A stretch of 64,000 bases of DNA from CBDFHC01 sp965247585 (GCA_965247585.1 CBDFHC010000005.1:1240001-1304000), one strand, 5' to 3'. Positions 25,452 through 34,694 are shown, counted from the first letter of the stretch. A program made the numbers and translations. Notes: generated from the sequence alone by a model not told the origin.

Positions 25452-25679
25452 TCAGCCCTTGGATAAGGAAGGCTCCCACGCCAAATCCTTGAGCGTCACC
25501 GAGTGAAGCTGCTCTTTACCCAGCCGCTCGCTTGCGTCCAGAATTTCAATGCCGACGATGTGTCCCTGAGCATCTAGCAACGCCGTGACACCTTCCTCAA
25601 TATCCATTGAGTCCGCGGCAGCGACATGTCTCAGCTCTATGAGCAGGGCGTCCACTTCCTTGTCGTAGGTAATCAACAT
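25452..25679 (-). CDS. DUF2283 family protein, module 2
   Basis: A 75-residue DUF2283 protein (LITYDKEVDALLIEL, then MDIEEGVTALLDAQGH). It is the counterpart of the 24737-24964 gene and shares a near-identical C-terminal half (EILDASERLGKEQLH, then LKDLAWEPSLSKG) but has a different N-terminal third. It starts 9 bp after its DUF4258 partner, the same spacing as in module 1. The role is likely as partner or antitoxin of DUF4258, by inference. Confidence 0.8.
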   Translation of the reverse strand: MLITYDKEVDALLIELRHVAAADSMDIEEGVTALLDAQGHIVGIEILDASERLGKEQLHSVTLKDLAWEPSLSKG

Positions 25680-25688
25680 AGCTACCTC

Positions 25689-25919
25689 CTACCAGGGCCT
25701 CTTTCTCGGCGTAATGGTCACTATCAGTATATGGTCTTCATGCTCCATGTAGGTCACCCTTAGAAATCCGTCTTCAACTTCCTTTATCGCATTGAGCCTG
25801 CCTTTTACCGTCGGCAAGAGGCGGTCAGGCGTTGCCAGGGTTGCCAGCACCTCTTCATGGCGGATACCCCAATATCGCGTGGCACGGCGGGCATGCCGGG
25901 AGAATACTATCGGCTTCAC
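25689..25919 (-). CDS. DUF4258 family protein, module 2
   Basis: A 76-residue DUF4258 protein (VFSRHARRATRYWGIRHEEV, ending ILIVTITPRKRPW). It begins at a GTG 6 bp after the comM stop codon with GGGGAG upstream, so it is coupled to comM translation. It is clearly diverged from the module-1 DUF4258, although the comM tails on either side are nearly identical. Confidence 0.8.
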   Translation of the reverse strand: MKPIVFSRHARRATRYWGIRHEEVLATLATPDRLLPTVKGRLNAIKEVEDGFLRVTYMEHEDHILIVTITPRKRPW

Positions 25920-25925
25920 CTCCCC

Positions 25926-27449
25926 CTACTCCCCCCACCTCGGCCGGTACTGCAACGCCTCCGCCAGGTGCCCTATCCCCACCTCCTCGGACCCCGACAG
26001 GTCCGCTATCGTCCGCGAAAGCTTCAGCACCCGGTGAAAGGCCCGGGCGCTCAGGTCCAGTTGCTTCATGGCGGTTTGCAGCAACCCCTGGGCTCCCTCG
26101 TCCACCCGGCAGTGGTCCCACACCTCCGCGGGGCCCATTTCGGCGTTGGCCAGTTGGGGCATCCCCCGGAACCGCTGCCGCTGAACTTCCCTGGCCTCCT
26201 CCACCCGCTGCCGGACCGAGGCGGAGCTTTCCCCGGCATCGGTGTCCATCAGCTTCTCATACTCCACCCGCGGCACCTCAACGAACATGTCTATCCGGTC
26301 CATCAGCGGGCCGCTGATACGGCGCTGGTATCGGGAGACCTGGGCCGCGGAGCAGCCGCACGCCTTCTTCGGGTCGCCGTAGAAACCACAGGGGCAAGGG
26401 TTCATAGCGGCCACCAGCATGAAGTTGCATGGAAAGGTAGCGTTCCACTGGGCACGGCTGATGGTCACTACATGGTCTTCCAACGGTTGGCGGAGCGCTT
26501 CAAGAGAGATGTGGGTGAACTCCGGAAGCTCATCCAGGAAGAGAACGCCCCGGTGGGACAGGGTGATCTCGCCGGCCCGGGGTGTCCGGCCGCCACCCAC
26601 CAGCCCAACATGGGAGGTGGTGTAGTGGGGGCTGCGAAAAGGCCGCTCCCTGGCCAGGGGCTGGTCCGGGGGCAGGAGGCCACTGATACTGTAGATCTTG
26701 GTAACCTCCAGAGCCTCTTCGGACTCCATGGCAGGGAGGATGGAGGGAAGGGTGCGGGCCAGCAGGGTCTTGCCACTACCAGGGGGCCCGATCATCACCA
26801 GGTTGTGTCCACCCGCCGCCGCCACCTCCAGGGCGCGTTTAGCGTGCTCCTGGCCCTTGACGTGTAACAGGTCGGGGCCGATCTTGGCGGCGTCGTTCTT
26901 CGGGCGGGGTAAGGCGTCAGCCGAACCGGGCTGGATTTGGGTCACACCCCGTAGGTGCGCTACAAGGGATTCCAGAGATTCCACCGGGAAAACGGTGGTC
27001 CCGTTCACCAGCGCTCCCTCCGCGCCATCCGCGGCGGGGATGAAAACGTGGAAGAAGCCCGCGTCCCGGGCCAGTGCCACCATTGGCAGTATCCCCCGAG
27101 TGTGGCGGACCCCACCGTCCAGGGACAGCTCTCCCAGGTATAGGTGCGAGTCCTCTTCGGGAGGCACCTGGCCCGATGCCTTCAGTATGCCGACGGCGAT
27201 GGGGAGGTCGTAAGCGGGGCCCTCCTTGCGCAGGTCCGCCGGGGCCAGGTTTACGGTGATGCGGCGGACAGGGAACTCGCAACCGGAGTTACGAATGGCG
27301 GCGCGGACCCGCTCCCGGGCCTCCTGCACCGCGGTGTCCGGCAGGCCGACGATGTTGAAGGCGGGAAGGCCCGGGGAGATGTCAACTTCCACCTCCACCA
27401 CGGCGCCGTCCAGCCCTACGATGGCGCAAGTTCTAACCTTGGTGAGCAA
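25926..27449 (-). CDS. comM: ComM/YifB-type Mg-chelatase-like AAA+ ATPase
   Basis: A 507-residue AAA+ protein. The N-terminal Lon-like/ChlI fold domain includes DISPGLPAFNIVGLPD; Walker A is GPPGSGKT (221-228); Walker B is VLFLDELPEF (302-311); a CPCGFYGDPKKAC zinc-like segment follows. The family acts as a branch-migration helicase in natural transformation. Its last 77 residues are the source of two tandem tail copies downstream. The ATG at 27449 begins the conserved MLTKVRTCAIVGLDG. Confidence 0.92.
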   Translation of the reverse strand: MLTKVRTCAIVGLDGAVVEVEVDISPGLPAFNIVGLPDTAVQEARERVRAAIRNSGCEFPVRRITVNLAPADLRKEGPAYDLPIAVGILKASGQVPPEEDSHLYLGELSLDGGVRHTRGILPMVALARDAGFFHVFIPAADGAEGALVNGTTVFPVESLESLVAHLRGVTQIQPGSADALPRPKNDAAKIGPDLLHVKGQEHAKRALEVAAAGGHNLVMIGPPGSGKTLLARTLPSILPAMESEEALEVTKIYSISGLLPPDQPLARERPFRSPHYTTSHVGLVGGGRTPRAGEITLSHRGVLFLDELPEFTHISLEALRQPLEDHVVTISRAQWNATFPCNFMLVAAMNPCPCGFYGDPKKACGCSAAQVSRYQRRISGPLMDRIDMFVEVPRVEYEKLMDTDAGESSASVRQRVEEAREVQRQRFRGMPQLANAEMGPAEVWDHCRVDEGAQGLLQTAMKQLDLSARAFHRVLKLSRTIADLSGSEEVGIGHLAEALQYRPRWGE

Positions 27450-27658
27450 TGTTCGGCCCCCTCAGTGCCCATACGGTTATACACCGCTGGATGTGGAGGG
27501 GCAACACCGAGCAGGCGATGAGCCTGACGCAGGGTGGGAAACGGTTCCGACCGCTATGGGGAGTCCGCTACAAATCGAAGTCCAGCTTGGCGGACAGCGG
27601 AAACGCGTGCGCCCCGGCAAAGCGGGGCGCACGTTACGATGGTCTGAAAAAAGTAGGG

Positions 27659-28954
27659 TTAGTCGGCGGCCACTGGCGCCCCCACCCCGGTGCGGCGGTC
27701 TACGTGGGTCTGGCCACCCTTAATGACAATCTTTATCCGCTCCCGCTGCCGCAGCACCTTGATGTCGTTCAACGGGTTGCCGTCGACCACTACCAGGTCG
27801 GCCAGCTTGCCCTTCTCCACGGTGCCTATCTCTTTCTCCATGCCCAGGCATTCAGCGGCCCAGCCGGTGGCTGCCTGAATGGCCTGCATAGTGGACATGC
27901 CCGCCTCCACCATGCACTGGAGCTCCTGCGCGTTGTCGCCGTGGACGTAGCCGCCGGCATCGGTGCCCGCCACTACCTTGATCCCCGCGGCCAGCGTCTT
28001 TTCCACGCTGGCCGCCAGGTGGGGCCACAGCGCGGCTGCCCGGGGCTTGATGTGGGGCGTGGGGGTGGTGCTGTGGTAAACGTAAACGGTGAAGGTGGGG
28101 ACGAAGAAGACGTTGTTAGCATTCATCATGCTCATGTATTCCGGGTCCTCGTCCAGGTAGGCGCCGTGCTCGATGGTGTCGGCGCCGGCCTCCAGGGCAA
28201 CCCGCAGGCCAGGACCGCCGACCGCGTGGCACATGGCCTTGCGTCCCAGCAGATGCGCCTCGTCCACCAGCGCCTTGGCCTCTTCCAGGGTGTATTCCCG
28301 GTCGAAGGGTCCATGGCCCGGGCGAGAGCTAGCGCCGCCGGTGGTGGCGAACTTGATAACGTCAGCGCCACGGCGGGCCATCTCCCGTACCTTGGTTCGG
28401 ATGGCCACCTCGCCATCGGCCACGCCCACGCCCAGGTTGGGGTTAATGGAGGGCGGCTTGCAGTGTCCGGAGGGGGAAACCACGTCGGCTAGCCCGCCGG
28501 TGGGGGTGATGATGCTGACACTGACCACCAGCCGCGGGCCGGGGGTGAGGCCGGAGTCGACTGCCTGCTTGAAGCCCACGTCCAGCCCGCCGCCGTCTCT
28601 AACGGCGGTGTATCCAATGTCCAGAGTATCCTTCAGGTTCTTGGCGGTGCGCAGGGTCCGCACGCTGAAGGGGGCGTCCAGCTCCCACCGCTCCACCAGG
28701 TTGTAGCCGGTGCCCAGTTGACCTTCGTCCAGCGGGCCCAGCTTGCCGGCGGAAGCCAGATGGTCATGGCAATCGATCAGGCCCGGGAGGAGCGTCATCC
28801 CGGAAATATCAACTACTTCGGTGTTGGCGGGATAGGAGACGGCCGCCGCGGGTCCCACGTCCACGATTCGGTCTCCGTCGATCAACACGGCGGCGTTATC
28901 CACCGAAGGCTTGCCCGTCCCGTCAATTAGAGTCGCGCCTGTTAGCACTTTCAT
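27659..28954 (-). CDS. Amidohydrolase family protein (imidazolonepropionase / prolidase-like)
   Basis: A 431-residue metal-dependent amidohydrolase. The N-terminal metal motif is CHDHL after LLPGLID; a metal-bridging Lys in the VIKFATTGGASS strand, His in CHAVGGPG and IEHGAYL, and the final Asp in AGTDAGGYVHG are in order. It resembles the Xaa-Pro dipeptidase/imidazolonepropionase-like group in which many SAR202 paralogues fall. Substrate unknown. It is the last gene of a same-strand catabolic block (27659-33722). Confidence 0.87.
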   Translation of the reverse strand: MKVLTGATLIDGTGKPSVDNAAVLIDGDRIVDVGPAAAVSYPANTEVVDISGMTLLPGLIDCHDHLASAGKLGPLDEGQLGTGYNLVERWELDAPFSVRTLRTAKNLKDTLDIGYTAVRDGGGLDVGFKQAVDSGLTPGPRLVVSVSIITPTGGLADVVSPSGHCKPPSINPNLGVGVADGEVAIRTKVREMARRGADVIKFATTGGASSRPGHGPFDREYTLEEAKALVDEAHLLGRKAMCHAVGGPGLRVALEAGADTIEHGAYLDEDPEYMSMMNANNVFFVPTFTVYVYHSTTPTPHIKPRAAALWPHLAASVEKTLAAGIKVVAGTDAGGYVHGDNAQELQCMVEAGMSTMQAIQAATGWAAECLGMEKEIGTVEKGKLADLVVVDGNPLNDIKVLRQRERIKIVIKGGQTHVDRRTGVGAPVAAD

Positions 28955-29143
28955 AGGTCACCTACCTGGGGATTAATATGGGGAAATTAGCTTATAGGTC
29001 TCGTAGTGTCAAGAACGCGCCGAAGCCGTCCGGCCACCCTGTTGTCGCCCTTGCGGCGCCCCTGGCCGCCTCGCATAGACTTCTCTCCGCCTGTCGAGGG
29101 GGAGGGTCAGGGAGAGGGTGCTTCGACTATGTCTCTGGGCGGG

Positions 29144-30598
29144 TCAGTCCCGCTCCAGGAATTCCCGCACCCGGTCCATGGCGGGCTCCCTGTCATAAAG
29201 CTCGCAGAGAATGGCGGCGTTGCGAACGAAGTCAGCCTGGAAGAAGCGCTCATACAGCACCTGCCGGTTGCCAAAGGCGCTGCAAGCGGCGTCCCAGGCC
29301 AGGCGAAAGAGGCGTACCCTCTCCTCCGCGGACGCCGCATCGGTCTCCAGGTAGCGCCGGATCTCCGGTGCCAGGGGGCCTTGCATATCCGCCTCGGTGG
29401 GGAGGGCCATCAGGCTGCTGGAGCCCAGCAGGTGAAGGATCTCCGCCATGCGGGGATACATGCGTATGAACAGGTTCTGGGCCACCCGCAGGGGGAAGGG
29501 CGCCGGCGACATTACCCCCCACTGGTCCAACCCGGCGTCGGCTTCGGCGGCCCGGAGACACGCCTTGGTAACCTCCAGGTTCTCAATCACCTCCGCCAGC
29601 ATCTGCTGCACGTGGGGAAGCGTTCCCGAGCCCTGGGTCTCCGCCATCATGCTGGCTAGGCCCAGCATGAACTCGCACTTGGCCACGTTTTTCGTCACCA
29701 CCTGATGGCCGGTGTGGAGGTGCCGGTTGGTGGCTATCTGCAGATTGTTGGCCAGCTCCACGTCACCCAGCAGGAACACCCGCTCCCAGGGCACCAGGAC
29801 GTGGTCGAATATCACCACCGCGTCCATCTCTTCGAACCGGGACCCCAGGGGATGGTCGAAGTGGGAGCGGCCCTGGTCAAAGCTCTCCCGGCAAAGGAAC
29901 TTCAGGCCGGATGTCTCGCAAGGGATGGAGAAGGCGAACACGGTCCGGTCCGGTGCGCCGCCGGGCAGCGAGTGGGAGCGGGTGGGGTAGACCGCGATCT
30001 CGTCCGCCAGGGGACCCAGAGTGGCCAGCACCCGGGCGCCGTTGACCACGATGCCGTCGTCCCGCTCCTTCACCACGGATAAGGCGATGTCGGTGCGGTC
30101 CTCCAGGGGGGTTGCGCCGGGGGCGCGAGAGCGTTGCAGGTTCAACAGGGTGTGCGTCAGCACCAGGTCCTCTTCCCGGATGCGCTCATAGTAGCGGTGG
30201 ATGTTGTCGCCGAACTCGGGACGGTTCCGGGCAAAGTAGTCGCGGGCGGCGGCCATGGCCATAAAGCTGACATTCATGAAATCCGGGGTCCGGCCCATCA
30301 TGCCGCAGGTGTAGCGGGCCCAGTGGGACATCATGCGGCGCCGCCGCTCCAGGTCTCCCACCGTGGCGGGCGTGATGAAGGATGTGCCCACCCTATCCCC
30401 GGTGGTAGGTGAAACGTAGGTCATCTCCTCCCGCAACGCCGGGTCGTGCTGCAGGTCATACAGGGCGGCCAAGGTGTTGACGCCGTTGCGGAAAGCGGGG
30501 TGGGTGGTGACGTCCTTGACCCGCTCACCATATATGTACACCTCAACGGCGCGGTCCTTCAGACCAGCCATGTATTCCTCACCGGTTCGGGCGGGCAT
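29144..30598 (-). CDS. 4-hydroxyphenylacetate 3-monooxygenase (HpaB)-family protein
   Basis: A 484-residue acyl-CoA-dehydrogenase-fold oxygenase component. The N-terminal RTGEEYMAGLKD, a YERIREEDLVLTHTLLNLQ region, and LVPWERVFLLGDVELAN in the middle are typical of HpaB/PvcC proteins, which hydroxylate phenols using reduced FAD supplied by a separate reductase. No HpaC reductase gene is visible here. ATG 30598 has GGAGG upstream. The 28955-29143 gap holds no gene. Confidence 0.87.
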   Translation of the reverse strand: MPARTGEEYMAGLKDRAVEVYIYGERVKDVTTHPAFRNGVNTLAALYDLQHDPALREEMTYVSPTTGDRVGTSFITPATVGDLERRRRMMSHWARYTCGMMGRTPDFMNVSFMAMAAARDYFARNRPEFGDNIHRYYERIREEDLVLTHTLLNLQRSRAPGATPLEDRTDIALSVVKERDDGIVVNGARVLATLGPLADEIAVYPTRSHSLPGGAPDRTVFAFSIPCETSGLKFLCRESFDQGRSHFDHPLGSRFEEMDAVVIFDHVLVPWERVFLLGDVELANNLQIATNRHLHTGHQVVTKNVAKCEFMLGLASMMAETQGSGTLPHVQQMLAEVIENLEVTKACLRAAEADAGLDQWGVMSPAPFPLRVAQNLFIRMYPRMAEILHLLGSSSLMALPTEADMQGPLAPEIRRYLETDAASAEERVRLFRLAWDAACSAFGNRQVLYERFFQADFVRNAAILCELYDREPAMDRVREFLERD

Positions 30599-30711
30599 CA
30601 GGAGAACCTCCTTAACACTTAGAGTCCCGGTGCGGGGAAGCGAAGCCCAAACGAGATGACACGGAGAAATTCAGCCGGATAGCCCGGCCTGGGGACATGG
30701 CGGCAGCGAAG

Positions 30712-32076
30712 CTAAGGACGCAAGAGCTCCGTGAAACGGCTAAAATCGTCGAATTGCTCCAGCTTGCTGACGGCTTCCACAACCCGCCGGGCGCCGTCTA
30801 CGCCCAGGGCCGGCTCCGCCATATCGTTGAACTTGGCCACCTCATCGTCCCAGGTGAGGAACCGCTCCGGCTCACCGGTCGCCAGGGGCACGTCCCGGCT
30901 CAGCGTTCGACCGTCTTTGGTGGTGATGTCCACCCGGGCGCCGAATCGCTCCAGGGAAGGGTCCGGGTGGGAAGTGGTGGCATCCATCAGCGCCTTCACC
31001 CTGGGGTCCCGGAGCTTTTCGTAGCTGCGCCAGGTGTAACCTTGGTCCACGGCGGTGGCCGCCACGGCAAAGTAGGCGCTGAACTGTCCCTCCACCACGT
31101 TGGTGGGGCTGCGCTTCATCTCCGCCGGCTCGCCCACCACCTGGTGGCCCAACGGGGAGAAGTAGACCTCCATGGCCGCTATGTCTTCGGCGGTCAGCCG
31201 GTTCTCCCTGGTCAACTCAGCCACGGCGTCAATGGGTCCATGGTTGTACCGGCAGCAGGGGTACGGCTTGATCCCGGTTTCCATCACCTCGTAACGGGAC
31301 CCCAGCCCATCAATTTTAGACGTGTCCCAACCGTCCGCGGAATAGCTGAACACGTAGCCGTAACGTCCTTCCAACGGCTGCGACGCCCCCTGGAAGCCAT
31401 GGCGGGCCAGGGTCAGGGCGTAGACGGCGTTGTGGGCGGCCAGACCAACGTGCAGCCGCTTGTTCCAGCCGCCAAACTCCAGGAACTGCTGCGACCCGGC
31501 GGCCTGGCTCCCGTTGAGGCCCACGGCGTTTAGCGTTTGATCCCTGTCGAGGCCCATCAGCCGGGCGCCCCCCATGGTGGCGCCAAATATGCCGGTGGTG
31601 GCGCTGGCGTGGAATCCCCGCTTGTGCGCCCCTTCCCCAATGGCGCGGTTGATCTTTATAGCCACGTCGTAGGCGGCAGTGAGGACGTCCCGGCCGCCGC
31701 CATCGTGCTGCTCCGCCAGGGCCATCAGGGTGGCGAATACCGGCGCACCCGGGTGGAGGATGGCGTCCCGGTGGGTATCGTCGAAGTCCAGGCTGTGGGC
31801 GTACGTCCCGTTTAGCAGGGCGGCGAAGTGGGCGGGCGCCCTGCCGCTTTCAGCCACCACGGTGCAGGGACCCGGCTGGCCGGCGGCCAGCTCCATCACG
31901 CCTATGGAGATAGACTCGCTGGACTCCGCCAAGAGCCGTCCACCGAAGGCCACCGCCAGAAAGTCCAGGAAGAGCTGTTTGGTCCGGTCCAGCACCCTGG
32001 GAGGCAGCGCCTCATAGCTGAGGCCCAGGGAGTAGTCCACCAACCGTTCAATTATTCCATTCGATTCAGGGGCCAA
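30712..32076 (-). CDS. MmgE/PrpD family protein
   Basis: A 454-residue protein of the 2-methylcitrate dehydratase-like fold. Recognisable blocks are the N-terminal DRTKQLFLDFLAVAFGG, NGTYAHSLDFDDTH near residue 90 and the later KPYPCCRYNHGPIDA. Family members include PrpD and cis-aconitate decarboxylase, but most SAR202-type paralogues have no known substrate. The start is TTG 32076 with AGGTG 5 nt upstream. It lies between the HpaB-like and amidase genes on the same strand. Confidence 0.87.
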   Translation of the reverse strand: MAPESNGIIERLVDYSLGLSYEALPPRVLDRTKQLFLDFLAVAFGGRLLAESSESISIGVMELAAGQPGPCTVVAESGRAPAHFAALLNGTYAHSLDFDDTHRDAILHPGAPVFATLMALAEQHDGGGRDVLTAAYDVAIKINRAIGEGAHKRGFHASATTGIFGATMGGARLMGLDRDQTLNAVGLNGSQAAGSQQFLEFGGWNKRLHVGLAAHNAVYALTLARHGFQGASQPLEGRYGYVFSYSADGWDTSKIDGLGSRYEVMETGIKPYPCCRYNHGPIDAVAELTRENRLTAEDIAAMEVYFSPLGHQVVGEPAEMKRSPTNVVEGQFSAYFAVAATAVDQGYTWRSYEKLRDPRVKALMDATTSHPDPSLERFGARVDITTKDGRTLSRDVPLATGEPERFLTWDDEVAKFNDMAEPALGVDGARRVVEAVSKLEQFDDFSRFTELLRP

Positions 32077-32127
32077 TTATCACCTCGATGCAGCGTCCCA
32101 GGCAGCGATTCGTCGCGCGGCGAGGGG

Positions 32128-33531
32128 CTAAAGAGCGGGCCTCCGCTCATACCATTTGGCGCGCTGCTCGTAGGCGTAGGCGGCGCGCAACACCGTAGGC
32201 TCATCAAACGGCCGGCCGGTTATCTGGAGTCCCAGCGGAAGCCCCGTGGAGTGGAAGCCGCAAGGCACGGAGATGGCGGGCATTCCGGTGATATTGAACG
32301 GCCCCATGAAGTTAGGCCATTCCAGAAAGCTGAAGATGTCAAACCCTTGGGTCTTGGGCGCCGGGCCGCCCACCGTGGGCATCGCCACCAGATCGACCTG
32401 CCGCAGGAGATCGGCGAATTCCCGCTTTACGCGGCTGCGGACCCGGTGCGCCTGGATAACGTCGTTGCCGGACATAAGGCCACCTAGGGTGAACCAGTAG
32501 TGGAGCGGCTGCCCATAGTTGTCAAGCTGGGACTTAAGATTTCGGCTGTGGTAGGCGTAGGCCTCGGAGATCATGATCACCACGTCGGCGATGCCGGCGT
32601 ACTCCATGCAAGGCGCCTCCACCTCCCGCACCGTAGCCCCCAGATCCTCCAGCTCGGAGAGGGCTTGCTTGACCGCGGCCACAACCTCCGGGTCCACCCC
32701 CGCGGCGGTGTCAAAGCAGTAGTGCGCCGGCACTCCGATAGTCAGTCCCTTAACGTCCTCCCGGAGGGCCGCAGAATAGTCCGGCACCGGCGCGCGGCTG
32801 CTGGTAGGATCGTTGGGGTCGTGGCCGGCAATGGCCTGAAGCATGTAGGCGGTGTCCTCCACGGTACGGGTCAAGGGGCCGCAGTGGTCCAGGGACCAGC
32901 TCAGCGGGAGAACGCCGAACCGGCTGGACCGGCCGTAGGTAGGCTTCAGGCCCACGGTGCCGCACACCGAGGCGGGCCAGCGGATGGAGCCGCCGGTATC
33001 TGAGCCCAGCGATCCCATGCAAAGCCCCGCCGCCACCGCGGCGCCGGAACCGCTGCTGGAGCCTCCCGAGACGCATTCCAGGTCCCAGGGGTTTACTGCC
33101 TGGTCAAAGAGGCTGGTCTCCGGCCCTCCCAGCGCGAACTCGTACATGGCCACCTTACCCAGCAGCACAGACCCGGCCTCCCGCAGCCGGGCTATGACCG
33201 TGGCGTCCCGCGAGGGCACACGGTTCTCCAGCACCTTGGACTGACCGGAGGTGCGGACGCCGGCGGTGTCGTACAGGTCCTTATGCGCCAGGGGGATGCC
33301 GTGCAGCGGCCCGCGATACCGGCCCTGGAGGATTTCTCCCTCCGCCGTGCGGGCCTCGGCCAGCGCGGAGTCGGCCAGGAGGGTCACGTATGAATGGACC
33401 CGCGAGTCCACCTGCTGAATGCGCTCCAGGAACGCGCGGGTCAACTCCACCGGAGAGAGCTCCAGGCCGCGCAGAAGCTCGCCGGCCTGTCGGATTGTAA
33501 GGAAGCACAGGTCCGAAGATGTCTGCGTCAT
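32128..33531 (-). CDS. Amidase signature family enzyme
   Basis: A 467-residue amidase with the Ser-cisSer-Lys triad visible: Lys84 (GIPLAHKDLYDTAG), Ser158 in GGSSSGSG and Ser182 in GSDTGGSIRWPA, at the spacing known for the family. It hydrolyses an amide bond in an unknown substrate; GatA function is unlikely because no GatB is adjacent. Its ATG overlaps by one base the stop codon of the 63-residue gene upstream (TAATG), so the two proteins are made together. Confidence 0.9.
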   Translation of the reverse strand: MTQTSSDLCFLTIRQAGELLRGLELSPVELTRAFLERIQQVDSRVHSYVTLLADSALAEARTAEGEILQGRYRGPLHGIPLAHKDLYDTAGVRTSGQSKVLENRVPSRDATVIARLREAGSVLLGKVAMYEFALGGPETSLFDQAVNPWDLECVSGGSSSGSGAAVAAGLCMGSLGSDTGGSIRWPASVCGTVGLKPTYGRSSRFGVLPLSWSLDHCGPLTRTVEDTAYMLQAIAGHDPNDPTSSRAPVPDYSAALREDVKGLTIGVPAHYCFDTAAGVDPEVVAAVKQALSELEDLGATVREVEAPCMEYAGIADVVIMISEAYAYHSRNLKSQLDNYGQPLHYWFTLGGLMSGNDVIQAHRVRSRVKREFADLLRQVDLVAMPTVGGPAPKTQGFDIFSFLEWPNFMGPFNITGMPAISVPCGFHSTGLPLGLQITGRPFDEPTVLRAAYAYEQRAKWYERRPAL

Positions 33532-33722
33532 TAGTCCGCCCCCCAGTCCGGCGAGAAGTCTCCCGCCACCTCGTGGTCGTCCACATCCACCTCATGCAGC
33601 GTTTTCAGTGCAGGCTTCAGGTTCTCGTAGATGGTCTTTAGCCTGGCCCGCTCAACCGGCGGCAGGTTGACCCCGGTGCGGGCCAGAAGCAAGTCAAATT
33701 CCTGGTCTGAAATGGATGCCAT
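33531..33722 (-). CDS. Small GatC/AtzG-like subunit coupled to the amidase
   Basis: A 63-residue acidic helical protein (ISDQEFDLLLARTGVNLPP, then ARLKTIYENLKPALKTL). Its size, position immediately before an amidase and one-base stop/start overlap match the GatC-like small subunits (AtzG type) that stabilise some amidases. The sequence similarity is slight, so the role is inferred mainly from context. ATG 33722 has GAGGAG upstream. It is the first gene of the minus-strand catabolic block. Confidence 0.65.
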   Translation of the reverse strand: MASISDQEFDLLLARTGVNLPPVERARLKTIYENLKPALKTLHEVDVDDHEVAGDFSPDWGAD

Positions 33723-33882
33723 AGCCGTCTCCTCGGTCTATATACTGGCAGGGCCAGTATATTGCCGCGACAATTCGTGGGCAAGATCGAGGCGAGAGGA
33801 AGGGGCGGGCATGGCCTGGTTGGCTAGTTCGGCCCGGTTTCATATAATTCGGCGAACCTCTGGTTGATATAAGGACAGGCGC

Positions 33883-34644
33883 TTGATAACTGTTTCAGCC
33901 ATCCACATCGCCCCGGTGAAGTCGCTGGGTCTTCTACACCCCAACACGGTACGCGTTGGCAGTGAGGGAATCGTGGAGGACCGCCGCTTCTACTTAATAG
34001 ACGCCGCCGAAAGGCTGGTGACGCAGCGGGAGGTGTTTTCGCTGGTGCAGGTGAAAGCGGAGTACGCGGTGGAACCAGAGCGCCTGAGCCTGCGGTTCCC
34101 TGACGGATCTGAAGTCTCGGACGCCGTCAACCTGGGAGAGAAGGTATCTACGGTGTTTTGGGGGCGCACGGTGACTGGACAGGTGGTGACAGGCCCCTTC
34201 AACCAGGCCCTCTCAAACTTCGGCGGCGGCGGCCTGCGTCTGGTGCGTTCCGATGCCCCGGGGCAATGCCAGGACGAATACCCCATCTCCATCATGTCTG
34301 AGGCGTCTGTTCAGAAGCTGGCGGAGCAGCCCGGCGCACAATGTCCCGCGGACAGCCGCCGGTTCCGTCCCACCTTTCTCCTGTCCGGCGGCTCGGCCCA
34401 CCAGGAAGACGAATGGTTAGGGTCCTCGGTGCAGATTGGTGAGGAGCTGCGGCTGCGGGTGGTTGCCCGAGACCCCCGTTGCGCCATCACCACCCACGAC
34501 CCGAACACCGGCTCGCCGGACATGGACACCCTGCGGCTCATACTGGCCTACCGCCCGGCGGATCGGGCCTACTTTGGCATGTACGGCCTGGTGGAGCGCC
34601 CCGGCGCCGTGTCCCTTGGCGCGGCGGTGCGGCAGCTCGAGTAG
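33883..34644 (+). CDS. MOSC domain-containing protein
   Basis: A 253-residue protein with an N-terminal MOSC_N beta-barrel (VSAIHIAPVKSLGLLHP) and a MOSC domain (EYPISIMSEASVQKL, then RFRPTFLLSG and DPRCAITTHDPNTG). The Cys in PRCAITTHDP occupies the position of the Mo-ligand or sulfur-carrier Cys of the mARC/YcbX group. It probably reduces N-hydroxylated compounds or carries sulfur. The start is TTG 33883 with AAGGA 7 nt upstream; a TATAAT lies at 33843-33848. Confidence 0.82.
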   Translation: MITVSAIHIAPVKSLGLLHPNTVRVGSEGIVEDRRFYLIDAAERLVTQREVFSLVQVKAEYAVEPERLSLRFPDGSEVSDAVNLGEKVSTVFWGRTVTGQVVTGPFNQALSNFGGGGLRLVRSDAPGQCQDEYPISIMSEASVQKLAEQPGAQCPADSRRFRPTFLLSGGSAHQEDEWLGSSVQIGEELRLRVVARDPRCAITTHDPNTGSPDMDTLRLILAYRPADRAYFGMYGLVERPGAVSLGAAVRQLE

Positions 34645-34694
34645 CTCGGACCGGCCACGGTGTTAAACCCGGCCGAATCCGGTAGCTAACGCCC

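Larger units (their letters stand above)
24492..26160 (-). repeat. Tandem comM-tail / DUF4258 / DUF2283 modules
   Basis: Two complete modules follow comM on the minus strand. Each consists of DUF4258 and DUF2283 genes placed between comM tails: tail C (part of comM), pair, tail B, pair, tail A. The direct repeat covers the 235-bp comM tail plus the 3' half of DUF2283: about 24492-24886 against 25205-25605. The DUF4258 genes and the 5' halves of the DUF2283 genes between these blocks are much more diverged. The layout is seen directly; how it arose (tandem duplication followed by cassette replacement, or repeated insertion) is inference. Confidence 0.85.
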
